Below the pieces are notes generated by a model. The model did not search any database. It was not told where the DNA came from and was given only the letters and a program-made list of their open reading frames with translations. 14,610 nt of DNA, taken from an uncultured Alphaproteobacteria bacterium (lineage in GTDB: Bacteria > Pseudomonadota > Alphaproteobacteria > RF32 > CAG-239). Positions 1 to 7,453 of this stretch are shown here, piece by piece; the first letter of the stretch is position 1; each line of letters starts with the position of its first letter. The stretch is taken from assembly GCA_944392285.1 (NCBI GenBank), contig CALXWF010000072.1, positions 1-14,610 on the forward strand. Direction: 5' to 3'. The translations under genes and the position numbers were made by a program.

Positions 1-63
1 GTCGTTTAGTAAAAAATTTTTGTTGCAAATGGCAGGATAATAATGTAGTTTACATTTCGATAT

Positions 64-154
64 GGATAGATGGCCGAGTGGTCGAAGGCGCACGATTGGA
101 AATCGTGTGTACGTCTAAAGCGTACCGAGGGTTCGAATCCCTCTCTATCCGCCA
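64..154 (+). tRNA. tRNA-Ser (anticodon GGA)
   Basis: This is a class II tRNA gene of 91 bases including an encoded CCA (152-154). The acceptor stem GGATAGA (64-70) pairs perfectly with TCTATCC (144-150). The anticodon stem-loop at 91-107 has loop TTGGAAA, placing the anticodon GGA at 98-100, which reads UCC and UCU. A long variable arm lies between the anticodon and T arms, as in serine tRNAs, and the T loop carries GTTCGAATC. A weak promoter may lie upstream (GATAAT at 36-41, no convincing -35). A strong hairpin follows directly. Confidence 0.97.
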
Positions 155-195
155 TTTACGACAAAGCCCTCCCTTGCGGAGGGTTTTGTCGTAAA
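155..195 (+). terminator. Terminator hairpin after tRNA-Ser
   Basis: An 18-bp stem with one G-T pair (155-172 with 178-195) closes a five-base loop, beginning immediately after the tRNA CCA. The core GCCCTCC/GGAGGGT is followed by TTTTGT inside the descending arm, so the U-tract is short. It probably ends the tRNA-Ser transcript. Confidence 0.7.
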
Positions 196-266
196 TATCC
201 CGGATTGATGGGATTTGAAGCCTCGGGGAGAGAGGCGTAAATATCTCGGGTTAATCGATTTGCAAC
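191..266 (+). repeat. Imperfect direct repeat, 46-bp period
   Basis: The words starting GTAAATATC at 191 and at 237 are followed by similar text (CGG, TT and GATTTG in both), giving about 27 bases of imperfect tandem similarity between the tRNA-Ser terminator and the phosphoesterase gene. It lies in non-coding DNA and has no recognised function. It may be debris of a duplication. Confidence 0.4.
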
Positions 267-300
267 GAAATTTTAATTTTTTATTTTTATAATATCTCTT

Positions 301-1092
301 ATGTTTAAGCTCTTTATTGGTATAGTCCTCCTTGGTGTGGGGATGTTGGTGTGGATGTTCGGCGTGGAACCGAGACTCTTGGTGACGCGTTTTTACAAGT
401 TTTCCGCTCCGGAACTCAAAAACCTGAAAATCGCCTTTATCAGTGATTTGCATATTGCCCCTCAGCATGAAAAGCGGTTGCAAAAAATCGTGCGTGAGGT
501 TAATGCTTTGAGGCCGGACATTATTTTGCTCGGCGGCGATTTTGTTAAAGGACATAAATTTGCTTCTACCATGGTGCCTGAAAAAATTGCCGATGAACTG
601 AAAAATTTGCAAGCACCCTTCGGTGTCTTTGCCGTTCTTGGCAACCATGATTGGTATTTTGACGGGAATCGGGTGCGGCAGGCTTTGCAAAAAAATAATA
701 TTCGTGTTTTGGAAAATGAAAACTTGTATATTGCCACCCCAAAGGGCAATTTTACACTGGCCGGCGTTGCCGATTATACAATGCGTATTCCCGATATTGA
801 AAAAAGCCTGAAAAATGCCAAAGCGCCCGTGCTGTTGCTCTCTCATTCTCCGGATGTGTTTCCGCAAGTGCCAAAAAATGTATTTTTAACTTTGGCCGGT
901 CATACGCATGGCGGGCAGTTTGCTTTGCCGTTCTTGGGGCCGATTATTGTTCCGTCTGATTATAAACGTCGGTTTGCCGGCGGTCTGATTGATGAAGACG
1001 GCCAAAAAATGGTGGTCAACCGCGGGCTCGGCACCAGTTTGTTGCCGCTTAGATTTAATTGCCCGCCGGAAATTGTCGTGATTGAATTTTAA
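301..1092 (+). CDS. Membrane-anchored metallophosphoesterase (YaeI/Calcineurin-like family)
   Basis: The 263-aa product is a binuclear metallophosphoesterase tethered to the membrane. Residues 4-20 form a hydrophobic N-terminal segment that is probably a signal anchor. The metal-binding motifs appear in the usual order: D49-L-H51, GGD ending at D80, GNHD 114-117, SHSPD 181-185 with H182, and GHTHGGQ 200-206 with H201 and H203. All expected ligands are present, so it should be active. The YaeI-like branch includes phosphodiesterases thought to act on lipid or nucleotide phosphodiesters, but the substrate cannot be read from sequence. The ATG at 301 has no Shine-Dalgarno. A perfect TATAAT at 288-293 would put transcription start near base 300, so the mRNA could be leaderless. 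The gene stands alone and converges with the next gene. Confidence 0.9.
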   Translation: MFKLFIGIVLLGVGMLVWMFGVEPRLLVTRFYKFSAPELKNLKIAFISDLHIAPQHEKRLQKIVREVNALRPDIILLGGDFVKGHKFASTMVPEKIADELKNLQAPFGVFAVLGNHDWYFDGNRVRQALQKNNIRVLENENLYIATPKGNFTLAGVADYTMRIPDIEKSLKNAKAPVLLLSHSPDVFPQVPKNVFLTLAGHTHGGQFALPFLGPIIVPSDYKRRFAGGLIDEDGQKMVVNRGLGTSLLPLRFNCPPEIVVIEF

Positions 1093-1100
1093 GTTTTTTA

Positions 1101-1133
1101 TGAAAAAAGAGCACTTCATCGGAAGTGCTCTTG
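1101..1133 (-). terminator. Terminator between convergent genes
   Basis: An 11-bp perfect stem (1107-1117 with 1122-1132) and loop ATCG sit between the 3' ends of the phosphoesterase and the hypothetical gene. Read on the minus strand it is followed by six T, so it mainly terminates the minus-strand gene. On the plus strand the tail is only GTTAT, which may still help end the phosphoesterase transcript. Confidence 0.85.
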
Positions 1134-1985
1134 TTATACGAAAGACGGATTGAAAATGCAGCTGTATCTTCTGACTAAGTCCGCCTCAATCTTTTCTCTG
1201 TCGTTACCGGTCTTATTAAATTCATAATTTAACCAGTAGACCCAGTCCCATAACGCCTTGTTATCCGAAAGCAGGATAGCGGCGCAAGTCGGCTCACTTA
1301 AATAGTGTTCCTGTGCGTATTTCCACATCAGCGGTCCATAGCCCAGTTGAAACAGTGCCAACTCTTCTTCTGCCGTTTCAAAACGAAACAACTGAAGGTA
1401 AAGGAAGAGAGCATATAAATCGCCGAGTTTTATAAACCGCAGTCGATTTAAACCGCTCCACTCGCGACAGCGCCCGTAATCCCTTATATCGGGAAGATAT
1501 CTGCTGTCTAACAAGTCTTTTTGTTCTTCTTCGCTCAGCTTGGGTATCATAACCCCACCGGCGCAAAACAATCTGTCGGTTATTTCCCCATATTCTTTCT
1601 CACTTTTAAAATTCCCTACGGAACAAAAAAGTTGATGTTGAGAATAGGCGCGAAACCTTTCCCTTACTTCCTCATCTGATATGTTCTCAAATCTTTTGGC
1701 AAAATAAGGATGTTGGCACAAAACTTTGCGGCTCTCGGCGCTCCAATGCCCATGATAAAAAGTGTCATACATTTCTATCAGCTTGAAGCTGCCATGCATT
1801 GCAAAATTAAGCTCCGCTTCCTTATTTACCAAGGGAAAATTTAAGAAATATTCCCATTTTTGACGCCCGCTACCGTTGAGGATTAAATCCATCTCTTGTT
1901 CGGCCGTCTTCATATAGGGCGGGTGTTCTCCCGCGTAAACCAGTTTTTCCATAATAATGATATTTAAATTTGTAAAAATTTGCAT
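1134..1985 (-). CDS. Hypothetical protein, 283 aa, unrecognised
   Basis: I do not recognise this family. The product appears soluble: no signal peptide or convincing membrane helix, but many Trp, Tyr and Phe residues. Acidic and aromatic patches alternate, for instance around residues 40-90 and in the C-terminal half, with predicted helices throughout. This layout could suit a repeat-like helical fold, but no repeat unit is clear. The first ATG (1985) is preceded on the minus strand by AAGAGAT about six bases upstream, a modest Shine-Dalgarno. An alternative ATG at codon 12 lacks one. The gene has its own predicted promoter and a strong terminator, and its base composition is like its neighbours, which supports it being a real gene. 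Context gives no functional hint. Confidence 0.75.
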   Translation of the reverse strand: MQIFTNLNIIIMEKLVYAGEHPPYMKTAEQEMDLILNGSGRQKWEYFLNFPLVNKEAELNFAMHGSFKLIEMYDTFYHGHWSAESRKVLCQHPYFAKRFENISDEEVRERFRAYSQHQLFCSVGNFKSEKEYGEITDRLFCAGGVMIPKLSEEEQKDLLDSRYLPDIRDYGRCREWSGLNRLRFIKLGDLYALFLYLQLFRFETAEEELALFQLGYGPLMWKYAQEHYLSEPTCAAILLSDNKALWDWVYWLNYEFNKTGNDREKIEADLVRRYSCIFNPSFV

Positions 1986-2009
1986 AAAAATATCTCTTGA
2001 TTACTTTGT

Positions 2010-2038
2010 GGTGTAACGCCGTATTAGACAAAAGTCAA
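2010..2038 (-). promoter_or_regulatory. Candidate sigma-70 promoter for the 283-aa gene
   Basis: On the minus strand, TTGACT (2033-2038) is followed after 17 bases by TACACC (2010-2015), about 25 bases upstream of the start codon. The -35 is good and the -10 is weak (three of six matches). Confidence 0.4.
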
Positions 2039-2060
2039 CACGAATCGAATTTTTGGCAAC

Positions 2061-2093
2061 AAAAAAGGCGGAGCTTTGCTCTCGCCTTTTTTT
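2061..2093 (-). terminator. Terminator of the MFS transporter gene
   Basis: A GC-rich stem (GGCG plus GAGC with a single bulged base, loop TTT) is flanked by A-run and T-run arms, so it is symmetrical. It lies just past the stop codon of the minus-strand transporter and gives six T on that strand. Confidence 0.85.
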
Positions 2094-2107
2094 GGGGTTA
2101 TGATATT

Positions 2108-3496
2108 TTAGTCCTGAAATTTGCGGGCCGGAACATGGTTTACCCAGTTTCTTTCTATTTTTTCTAAGGATATGCCCTTGGTTTCGGGGACGAAGAAATA
2201 GACAAAGAACAGGCAGAAAATCGCAATTGCCGCATAAAACCAGAAGGTAAACGGCTCGCCCAAGTTTTCAACCATAACCGGGAAGGACAAGACCACGGCA
2301 AAGTTAAAGCCAAAGTTGGCAACCGTGCAGAAGCTCATGGCCAGACCGCGAATCTTTAAGGGCAAGATTTCGGAAACCAAAATCCAACCGATGGGGCCTA
2401 AGCTGCAAGCAAAGGCCGCAATATAAATTACGACACTGCCTAAAGCCACCCAGCGCAGGTTTTCACCCAAAAGTTCGGCATTGTTAAAGGCAAAGCCCAA
2501 AGACAACAGACCGATAAACACACCGCCCAAACCAATGTAGAGCAAAGGTTTGCGGCCGATTTTGTCGGTGAAGGCGATGGCAACAAGCGTCATGACAAAG
2601 TTAACCAAGCCAATGCCGATGGTGGCATAAATGGCACCAATTTTGGAGCTGAAACCGGCAAACTTAAAAATGGTGGTGGTGTAGTAGATGATGGTATTAA
2701 TACCGGTGCAAATTTGTGCAAACATAATACCGACACCGACCAGAATCGGCATAAGCATCCATGCCTTAAACGGGGTTTTGCTTTCGGTTTTTCCGCTTTC
2801 TAAGGTTTTTTTGATGTCTTTGATTTTGTCTTCGGCATCGGTTTCAGGTTCTATGAGGTTAAAGACGGCGCGCGCCTCTTTCTCGCGTTTTTTGCTAATC
2901 AACCAACGCGGGGTATCTCCCAAAAAGCTGATACCTACCAACAAAATGACGGCAGGCAATAAACCTGAGCCTAACATCCAGCGCCAGTTGTGTTGATATT
3001 CGGCAAATATGCCGCCGACCAAATAGGCAAGCAAAATGCCGGCCGTAATGGCTAACTGGAACAAAGAAACCAGCATGCCTCTGACTTTTTGCGGCGAAAT
3101 CTCTGAAAGATATAAGGGAACCACAAAAGTAACCATACCGACGGCAATGCCGATTAAAATTCTTGCAGCTATCAGTTGGCCGACCGACTGGGCATAAGCA
3201 CAGAAGATTGAGGCTATCGTAAAAATAATGCCGGTAGCGACAATGATTTTTTTGCGCCCGAACATATCGGCCAAAATACCGTTGGCCGCCGCCCCGATAA
3301 CCGAGCCGATGATTGCCGCACTTACCACCCAACCTTGGGTTAAGGCATCTAACGGCCAGGTATCTTCAATAAAAGGCATGGCTCCGGAAATAACCCCCAT
3401 GTCAAAGCCGGCCAAAAGGCCGCCCAATGAGGCAACCGCCGCTACAACATAGAGCCAAAAATGACGCATTTTGAAATTTAGGGTAAATATTTTCAT
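2108..3496 (-). CDS. Sugar:proton symporter, MFS sugar-porter family
   Basis: The 462-aa, twelve-helix inner-membrane transporter belongs to the sugar porter family (XylE, GalP, AraE type), importing a monosaccharide probably with protons. Seen in order: GFDMGVISGA (30-39), DMFGRKK (77-83), the PLYLSEISP...RG loop (127-140), GDTPRWL (193-199, the PESPRWL motif), a central cytoplasmic loop about 200-245, the TM7 sugar motif AQICTGIN (260-267), DKIGRKP (311-317), GPIGWILVSEILP (367-379) and the C-terminal PETKG motif (437-441). Q147, Q261, N267 and W371 match known sugar ligands of XylE (Q168, Q289, N294, W392). The first Gln of the usual QQ pair is Ala260, so specificity may be shifted. Sugar identity is unknown. 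The first ATG is used; it has only a weak purine-rich upstream stretch. It is divergent from the cation ATPase gene. Confidence 0.92.
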   Translation of the reverse strand: MKIFTLNFKMRHFWLYVVAAVASLGGLLAGFDMGVISGAMPFIEDTWPLDALTQGWVVSAAIIGSVIGAAANGILADMFGRKKIIVATGIIFTIASIFCAYAQSVGQLIAARILIGIAVGMVTFVVPLYLSEISPQKVRGMLVSLFQLAITAGILLAYLVGGIFAEYQHNWRWMLGSGLLPAVILLVGISFLGDTPRWLISKKREKEARAVFNLIEPETDAEDKIKDIKKTLESGKTESKTPFKAWMLMPILVGVGIMFAQICTGINTIIYYTTTIFKFAGFSSKIGAIYATIGIGLVNFVMTLVAIAFTDKIGRKPLLYIGLGGVFIGLLSLGFAFNNAELLGENLRWVALGSVVIYIAAFACSLGPIGWILVSEILPLKIRGLAMSFCTVANFGFNFAVVLSFPVMVENLGEPFTFWFYAAIAIFCLFFVYFFVPETKGISLEKIERNWVNHVPARKFQD

Positions 3497-3529
3497 TTTT
3501 TATGCTTTCTTTGGGTTAATGTTTTGCTT

Positions 3530-3557
3530 TATATAAGCATTGCAGATAATTTATCAA
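3530..3557 (-). promoter_or_regulatory. Predicted promoter of the MFS transporter
   Basis: On the minus strand, TTGATA (3552-3557), a 16-base spacer and TATATA (3530-3535) form a good sigma-70 type promoter about 35 bases upstream of the start codon. Confidence 0.6.
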
Positions 3558-3562
3558 TCTGC
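3542..3562. promoter_or_regulatory. Inverted repeat, candidate operator at transporter promoter
   Basis: GCAGAT (3542-3547) and ATCTGC (3557-3562) are perfect inverted arms around nine bases. They straddle the -35 and spacer of the predicted transporter promoter, where a repressor would block it. No regulator gene is adjacent. Confidence 0.4.
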
Positions 3563-3581
3563 GAATCTGATTATTTTTATG

Positions 3582-3600
3582 TCTTAAGCTTGCCTTAAGA
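3582..3600. promoter_or_regulatory. Inverted repeat TCTTAAG-N5-CTTAAGA, candidate operator
   Basis: Perfect 7-bp arms around CTTGC; each arm contains the palindrome CTTAAG, and a further TTAAGA-like half lies at about 3604-3609. It overlaps the best -35 (TTGCCT) of the divergent ATPase promoter, so it is a plausible regulator site. Confidence 0.4.
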
Positions 3601-3618
3601 TATTTAAGATTTTCTAAA
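3590..3618 (+). promoter_or_regulatory. Candidate promoter of the cation ATPase
   Basis: TTGCCT (3590-3595), 17 bases, TCTAAA (3613-3618): moderate match to sigma-70. It would give a leader of about 65 bases. Confidence 0.4.
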
Positions 3619-3689
3619 CGGCATTAGTAAATTTTTAGAGATTAGGGGCTATAAGTGCTTTAAGTTTATTTTTTGTAAGGTCTAAGGTT

Positions 3690-6365
3690 ATGGAAAACAA
3701 AAATTGGTATAATCTGTCTATTAAAGAAACCATTGATGCTTTTGAGAGCGATGCCAAAAAAGGTTTGAGCTCCGAACAAGTTGAAAAGAATCGACAAATA
3801 TACGGCGCCAACCGTATTTCAGCCGCTAAAGGACAAAGCGCCTTGCTTCGGTTTGCGCTGCAGATTCATCAGCCCTTGATTTATGTGTTGTTGTTTTCTG
3901 CCACAATGGCGCTTTATCTAGGTGAATATGTCGATGCCGCGGTTATTTACGGCGTGGTTTTGGTTAATGCCATTATGGGCTTTGTGCAAGAAGACAAAGC
4001 TCTTAAAGCTCTGGATAATTTGACTAAAACAATCAAACTTTCTGCCCATGTTATCAGAGATTGTAATGTGGAGGTGGTTGATTCCGCCGAATTGGTGCCC
4101 GGAGATATTGTGATTTTGCGCAGCGGCGAAAAAGTGCCGGCAGATATGCGCCTTATCCAAGTGCATGACCTGAAAGTTGACGAATCGGCTTTGACCGGAG
4201 AATCGGTGCCGGTGGAAAAAGATGACCATAGTCTGCCCGAAAACACGGTGTTGGCTGAGCGTAATAATATGGTCTATGCCTCTACTTTGGCAACTTTCGG
4301 ACAAGCAAAAGCTATTGTTACCGAAACCGGAAACCATACGGAAATCGGCAAAATATCTCGTATGATTGCCGATGCCAAAGACCTGAAAACACCTTTGACC
4401 GAAAAAATTGAAGATTTTAGCGGAAAGCTCTTGTGGTTGATTGTGTTTTTCTCGGTATTGTCTTTTGGCGTGGGAATCTATAAAGGATTGCCGTTTACCG
4501 AAACATTTATGTCGGCCGTGGCAATGGCCGTGGCCGCCATTCCCGAGGGGTTGCCCGCCGCCGTTACCATTATTTTGGCAATCGGCGTCAGCAGAATGTC
4601 TAAACGCAACGCTATTGTGCGTAAACTTCCGGCAGTGGAAACGCTTGGCAGCACCTCAATTATTTGCTCCGATAAAACCGGAACTCTGACCGAAAATAAA
4701 ATGACCGTACAGCTGATTGTGGCCGGCGGTGAAGAATTTTGCGTCTCCGGCAACGGATATGACTTTGTCGGAGAGATTACGCCCGATACGCCTAACGCAG
4801 CCTTGATGGAAGTGTTGAAAACCGGCGTATTGTGTAATGATGCACATATCCGCCAAATTGATGATGTGACTTTTCATGAAGGCGACCCGACGGAAATCGC
4901 CCTCTTAGTCGCTGCCGAAAAGAAAAGCCTGCCCGCAGAAACCTTGCGCCAGGAATATCCGAGCGTTGATGAAATTCCTTTTGAGTCGGATTATCAATAT
5001 ATGGCAAGCCTGCGCAATGATAAAACCATTTATCTTAAAGGCGCAACCGAGGCGATTTTGCCCTATTGTACGCATATGCTCGATGCCAAAGGAAATAAAG
5101 TCGATTTGGATAAAAAACAAGTTTTGGCGACTATGGAACGCTTGGCTTCTCAGGGATTGCGCGTGTTGGGCTTTGCTCAGAAAACCGCTTTTGAAAAAGA
5201 GAAGCTGACACATCAAGACGTGCAGTCAAATATGACATTTCTGGGTATGCAGGCCATGATTGATCCCCCGCGGGAAGAAGCCATTCGCGCCATTGCCTCA
5301 TGCCATAGCGCCGGCATTAATATTAAAATGATTACCGGCGACCATGTGGTTACGGCTAAGGCCATTGCCGCAAAAATGAACCTGCACGGCAAAGGACAAA
5401 ATGTTGACCCCGTGGTCATGAACGGTGCCGAAATTGCCGCAACCTCTGATAAAGATTTGAAAAAAACGGCACCTAAGGTCGATGTTTTTGCCAGAGTGAC
5501 ACCTGAAGATAAGTTGCGCTTGGTTAAGGCCTTGCAAGCTAATAATAATATTGTGGCCATGACCGGCGACGGCGTTAATGATGCGCCGGCATTAAAGCAG
5601 GCAAATATCGGTATTGCTATGGGACAAAACGGCACGGATGTTGCCAAAGATGCCGCAGCCATTGTGTTGCTTGATGATAATTTTGCCACGATTGAATCCG
5701 CCGTGGAGGAAGGCAGATGCGTCTTTGATAACCTGATAAAATTTATTATCTGGACTTTGCCGACCAGCTTTGCCGAGGCGTTAATCGTGATGTTGGCAAT
5801 ATTCTTTAACCTGACCATTCCTATCTCACCGGTGCAGATTTTGTGGATTAATATGGTTACGACCATATTGCTCGGTATTATGTTTTCTTTTGAGCCGAGA
5901 GAGGCCGGTATTATGCAGCGCAAACCCCGAAAACCCGAACAAAAAATTATTACCGGCCCGATTTTTAGGCGCATGGTGATGGTGATGTTGTTAATGACGG
6001 CTTTGAGCTTTGTCGGCTTTGAGATGGTTATTCGCGACGGCGGCAGCGTGTTGCTCGGACGTACCTTGGTGGTTAACCTGATTGTTATGTGCGGTATTTT
6101 CTTGATGATGTCTTGCCGCTCTTGGGATAAGTCAGTTTTAACAACCGGAATTTCAAGTAATCATCCGATGTTGTTCGGCGCTATCGGTATGGTGGTGTTG
6201 CAGCTTATCTTTACTTATACCTCTTGGTTTAAGCTGATGTTTAATACCGAGGCCATGCCCGCAAAATATTGGCTGATTGCCCTTGCCAGCGGTGTTATCG
6301 TGATGGCTGCGGTTGAAGTGGAAAAGTTCTTTGTTCGCCTAAAAATGCGTAAAGAACGTGCCTAA
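3690..6365 (+). CDS. P2-type cation-transporting ATPase
   Basis: This 891-aa P-type ATPase pumps a cation across the inner membrane using ATP. Domains in order: N-terminal cation-ATPase domain (about 5-75), actuator domain with TGES at 169-172, M4 motif PEGLPA (285-290), phosphorylation site DKTGTLTEN with D328, nucleotide-binding domain with KGATE (450-454), hinge motifs TGD (549-551) and TGDGVNDAP (625-633), then M5-M10. Length and motifs fit the SERCA/PMA1-like P2 group. In M5 E696 matches the SERCA Ca-site Glu, but the preceding Asn position is Ser; in M6, N721-x-x-T724 is kept while the next residue is Thr725, not the Asp of Ca pumps. This resembles the CtpF-type branch, so calcium is likely but not certain. 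The start is set by TAAGG (3676-3680), nine bases before ATG. It shares a divergent regulatory region with the MFS gene and ends at a strong bidirectional terminator. Confidence 0.93.
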   Translation: MENKNWYNLSIKETIDAFESDAKKGLSSEQVEKNRQIYGANRISAAKGQSALLRFALQIHQPLIYVLLFSATMALYLGEYVDAAVIYGVVLVNAIMGFVQEDKALKALDNLTKTIKLSAHVIRDCNVEVVDSAELVPGDIVILRSGEKVPADMRLIQVHDLKVDESALTGESVPVEKDDHSLPENTVLAERNNMVYASTLATFGQAKAIVTETGNHTEIGKISRMIADAKDLKTPLTEKIEDFSGKLLWLIVFFSVLSFGVGIYKGLPFTETFMSAVAMAVAAIPEGLPAAVTIILAIGVSRMSKRNAIVRKLPAVETLGSTSIICSDKTGTLTENKMTVQLIVAGGEEFCVSGNGYDFVGEITPDTPNAALMEVLKTGVLCNDAHIRQIDDVTFHEGDPTEIALLVAAEKKSLPAETLRQEYPSVDEIPFESDYQYMASLRNDKTIYLKGATEAILPYCTHMLDAKGNKVDLDKKQVLATMERLASQGLRVLGFAQKTAFEKEKLTHQDVQSNMTFLGMQAMIDPPREEAIRAIASCHSAGINIKMITGDHVVTAKAIAAKMNLHGKGQNVDPVVMNGAEIAATSDKDLKKTAPKVDVFARVTPEDKLRLVKALQANNNIVAMTGDGVNDAPALKQANIGIAMGQNGTDVAKDAAAIVLLDDNFATIESAVEEGRCVFDNLIKFIIWTLPTSFAEALIVMLAIFFNLTIPISPVQILWINMVTTILLGIMFSFEPREAGIMQRKPRKPEQKIITGPIFRRMVMVMLLMTALSFVGFEMVIRDGGSVLLGRTLVVNLIVMCGIFLMMSCRSWDKSVLTTGISSNHPMLFGAIGMVVLQLIFTYTSWFKLMFNTEAMPAKYWLIALASGVIVMAAVEVEKFFVRLKMRKERA

Positions 6366-6407
6366 AAAAGAAAAAGACCTCTTTGAAATCAAAGAGGTCT
6401 TTTTTTG
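6366..6407. terminator. Bidirectional terminator, ATPase / adenylate kinase
   Basis: The stem GACCTCTTTG/CAAAGAGGTC (6376-6385 with 6390-6399) has a four-base loop, with A-run on the left and seven T on the right. It lies between convergent stops and works in both directions. Confidence 0.93.
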
Positions 6408-6409
6408 GC

Positions 6410-7069
6410 TTAAAAAATTTCGGACAAAGGCCCGTTTAAGAGGTGTAGAACGCTGTCTTGCGCCTCCTCTGCACCATTGATAATGAAACAACGGTGCGGA
6501 TAAGCCATGCGTAATAATTCAAGAGCCGGTACCGTTTCTTTGGTATAAAGCTCTAAGCGTTTTTCAATCACAGCATCATCTTTGCGGACAACGAGCTTGC
6601 CGTGGCAAGATATACAATCGGCATGGTCTGCCGTTTGAACTTTGCCGCATTTTGCGCAAACCCTGCGGTTTTTTACCCTTTTTAAAACCAGCTCCGGCGG
6701 TGTGTCACGATGAATGACATAGACCGGAAGGTTGCCGATAATCTGTACCAAATCTCGAACTTGGCCCGATGTGCGGGGATAACCGTCTAAAATGGTTATT
6801 TTGGACGGATTATATGCCAGATTTTCTTTTAACAAAGCGGCGATTATCTCATCTGAGACGAGTTCTCCTGCTTCCGTAATGTTTTTAATTTTGTGGCCGA
6901 GGGCGCTTTCGCTCTTAATTTCTCTGCGAATTAAATCTCCGGTAGAAACAGAGGTGATATCTGTTTGCGATAAGTTGAAGATTCCGGGAATTGTGTTCAT
7001 TAAACGCTCTGCAAAATAACCTTTTCCCGAGCCCGGCGCACCGGTAACAATAATAATAGTTTTATCCAT
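6410..7069 (-). CDS. Adenylate kinase-like nucleoside monophosphate kinase with zinc LID
   Basis: The 219-aa product has the adenylate kinase fold, which transfers phosphate from ATP to AMP or a related monophosphate in the cytoplasm. Visible motifs: P-loop GAPGSGKG (10-17), STGDLIRR NMP-binding motif (42-49), DGYPRT (95-100), and a LID with a four-cysteine zinc knuckle C138-x2-C141 and C152-x2-C155, then RKDD (162-165) and KRLELY. Unusual points: GKGT is GKGY (Tyr18), about ten extra residues separate the P-loop from STGD, and the LID is shorter than in standard zinc adenylate kinases. The gene is not in a ribosomal protein operon, where adk often sits, so it may be a second, specialised copy. 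Its upstream -35/-10 are clear, but no Shine-Dalgarno is visible before the ATG. Confidence 0.85.
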   Translation of the reverse strand: MDKTIIIVTGAPGSGKGYFAERLMNTIPGIFNLSQTDITSVSTGDLIRREIKSESALGHKIKNITEAGELVSDEIIAALLKENLAYNPSKITILDGYPRTSGQVRDLVQIIGNLPVYVIHRDTPPELVLKRVKNRRVCAKCGKVQTADHADCISCHGKLVVRKDDAVIEKRLELYTKETVPALELLRMAYPHRCFIINGAEEAQDSVLHLLNGPLSEIF

Positions 7070-7110
7070 AGCTTTAAAATTTAGTTTATAATAATAAATT
7101 TTATCTTGTG

Positions 7111-7139
7111 GTTATCAGAAATTTTGGCTGTTTTGTCAA
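7111..7139 (-). promoter_or_regulatory. Predicted promoter of the adenylate kinase-like gene
   Basis: On the minus strand, a perfect TTGACA (7134-7139), 17 bases, then GATAAC (7111-7116), about 40 bases upstream of the ATG. Confidence 0.6.
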
Positions 7140-7200
7140 GTATTTATTTTTTTGAATAAGGGTTTTGAAAAAATTTTTGAGTTTTTAGAGATAAAAGTAT

Positions 7201-7229
7201 TTGACATTGCATTTTTCTTTGTTTATATT
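7201..7229 (+). promoter_or_regulatory. Promoter of tRNA-Ala(GGC)
   Basis: TTGACA (7201-7206), 17-base spacer, TATATT (7224-7229), 13 bases before the tRNA; near consensus. A C-run follows the -10, so a discriminator typical of stable RNA genes is not evident. Confidence 0.85.
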
Positions 7230-7242
7230 CCCCCTTGTCCTT

Positions 7243-7318
<76 letters not shown>

Positions 7319-7352
7319 TTAAAAAAACCGCCTTTTACGGCGGTTTTTTTAA
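7319..7352 (+). terminator. Terminator of tRNA-Ala(GGC)
   Basis: Stem TTAAAAAAACCGCC/GGCGGTTTTTTTAA with six-base loop directly after the CCA. Symmetry means it could also stop transcripts from the minus-strand membrane protein gene at 7454-7693. Confidence 0.92.
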
Positions 7353-7365
7353 TGGATGAAATGTG

Positions 7366-7452
7366 GAAAGCGAAGACCTGAGGCAGGGGTTCGACTACAA
7401 GGCGCAGGCGGACGGGAGAAAGTAGGCGCGCGTGATAGGAATGCCAAAGGGG
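7366..7452. other. GC-rich tract with a T-arm-like copy
   Basis: This stretch is visibly richer in G and C than the AT-rich spacers on both sides. CAGGGGTTCGA at 7384-7394 repeats the tRNA-Ala sequence at 7290-7300, and with one gap the match extends left to GAGG. No full tRNA can be folded, and no coding frame is supported. It may be remnant DNA from a tRNA-associated insertion or a degenerate duplicate. Confidence 0.4.
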
Positions 7453-7453
7453 C

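Noticed and set aside
145..867. 240-aa minus-strand frame over the phosphoesterase and tRNA-Ser
   Set aside because: Overlaps a tRNA end, a terminator and a gene with all metallophosphoesterase motifs on the other strand.
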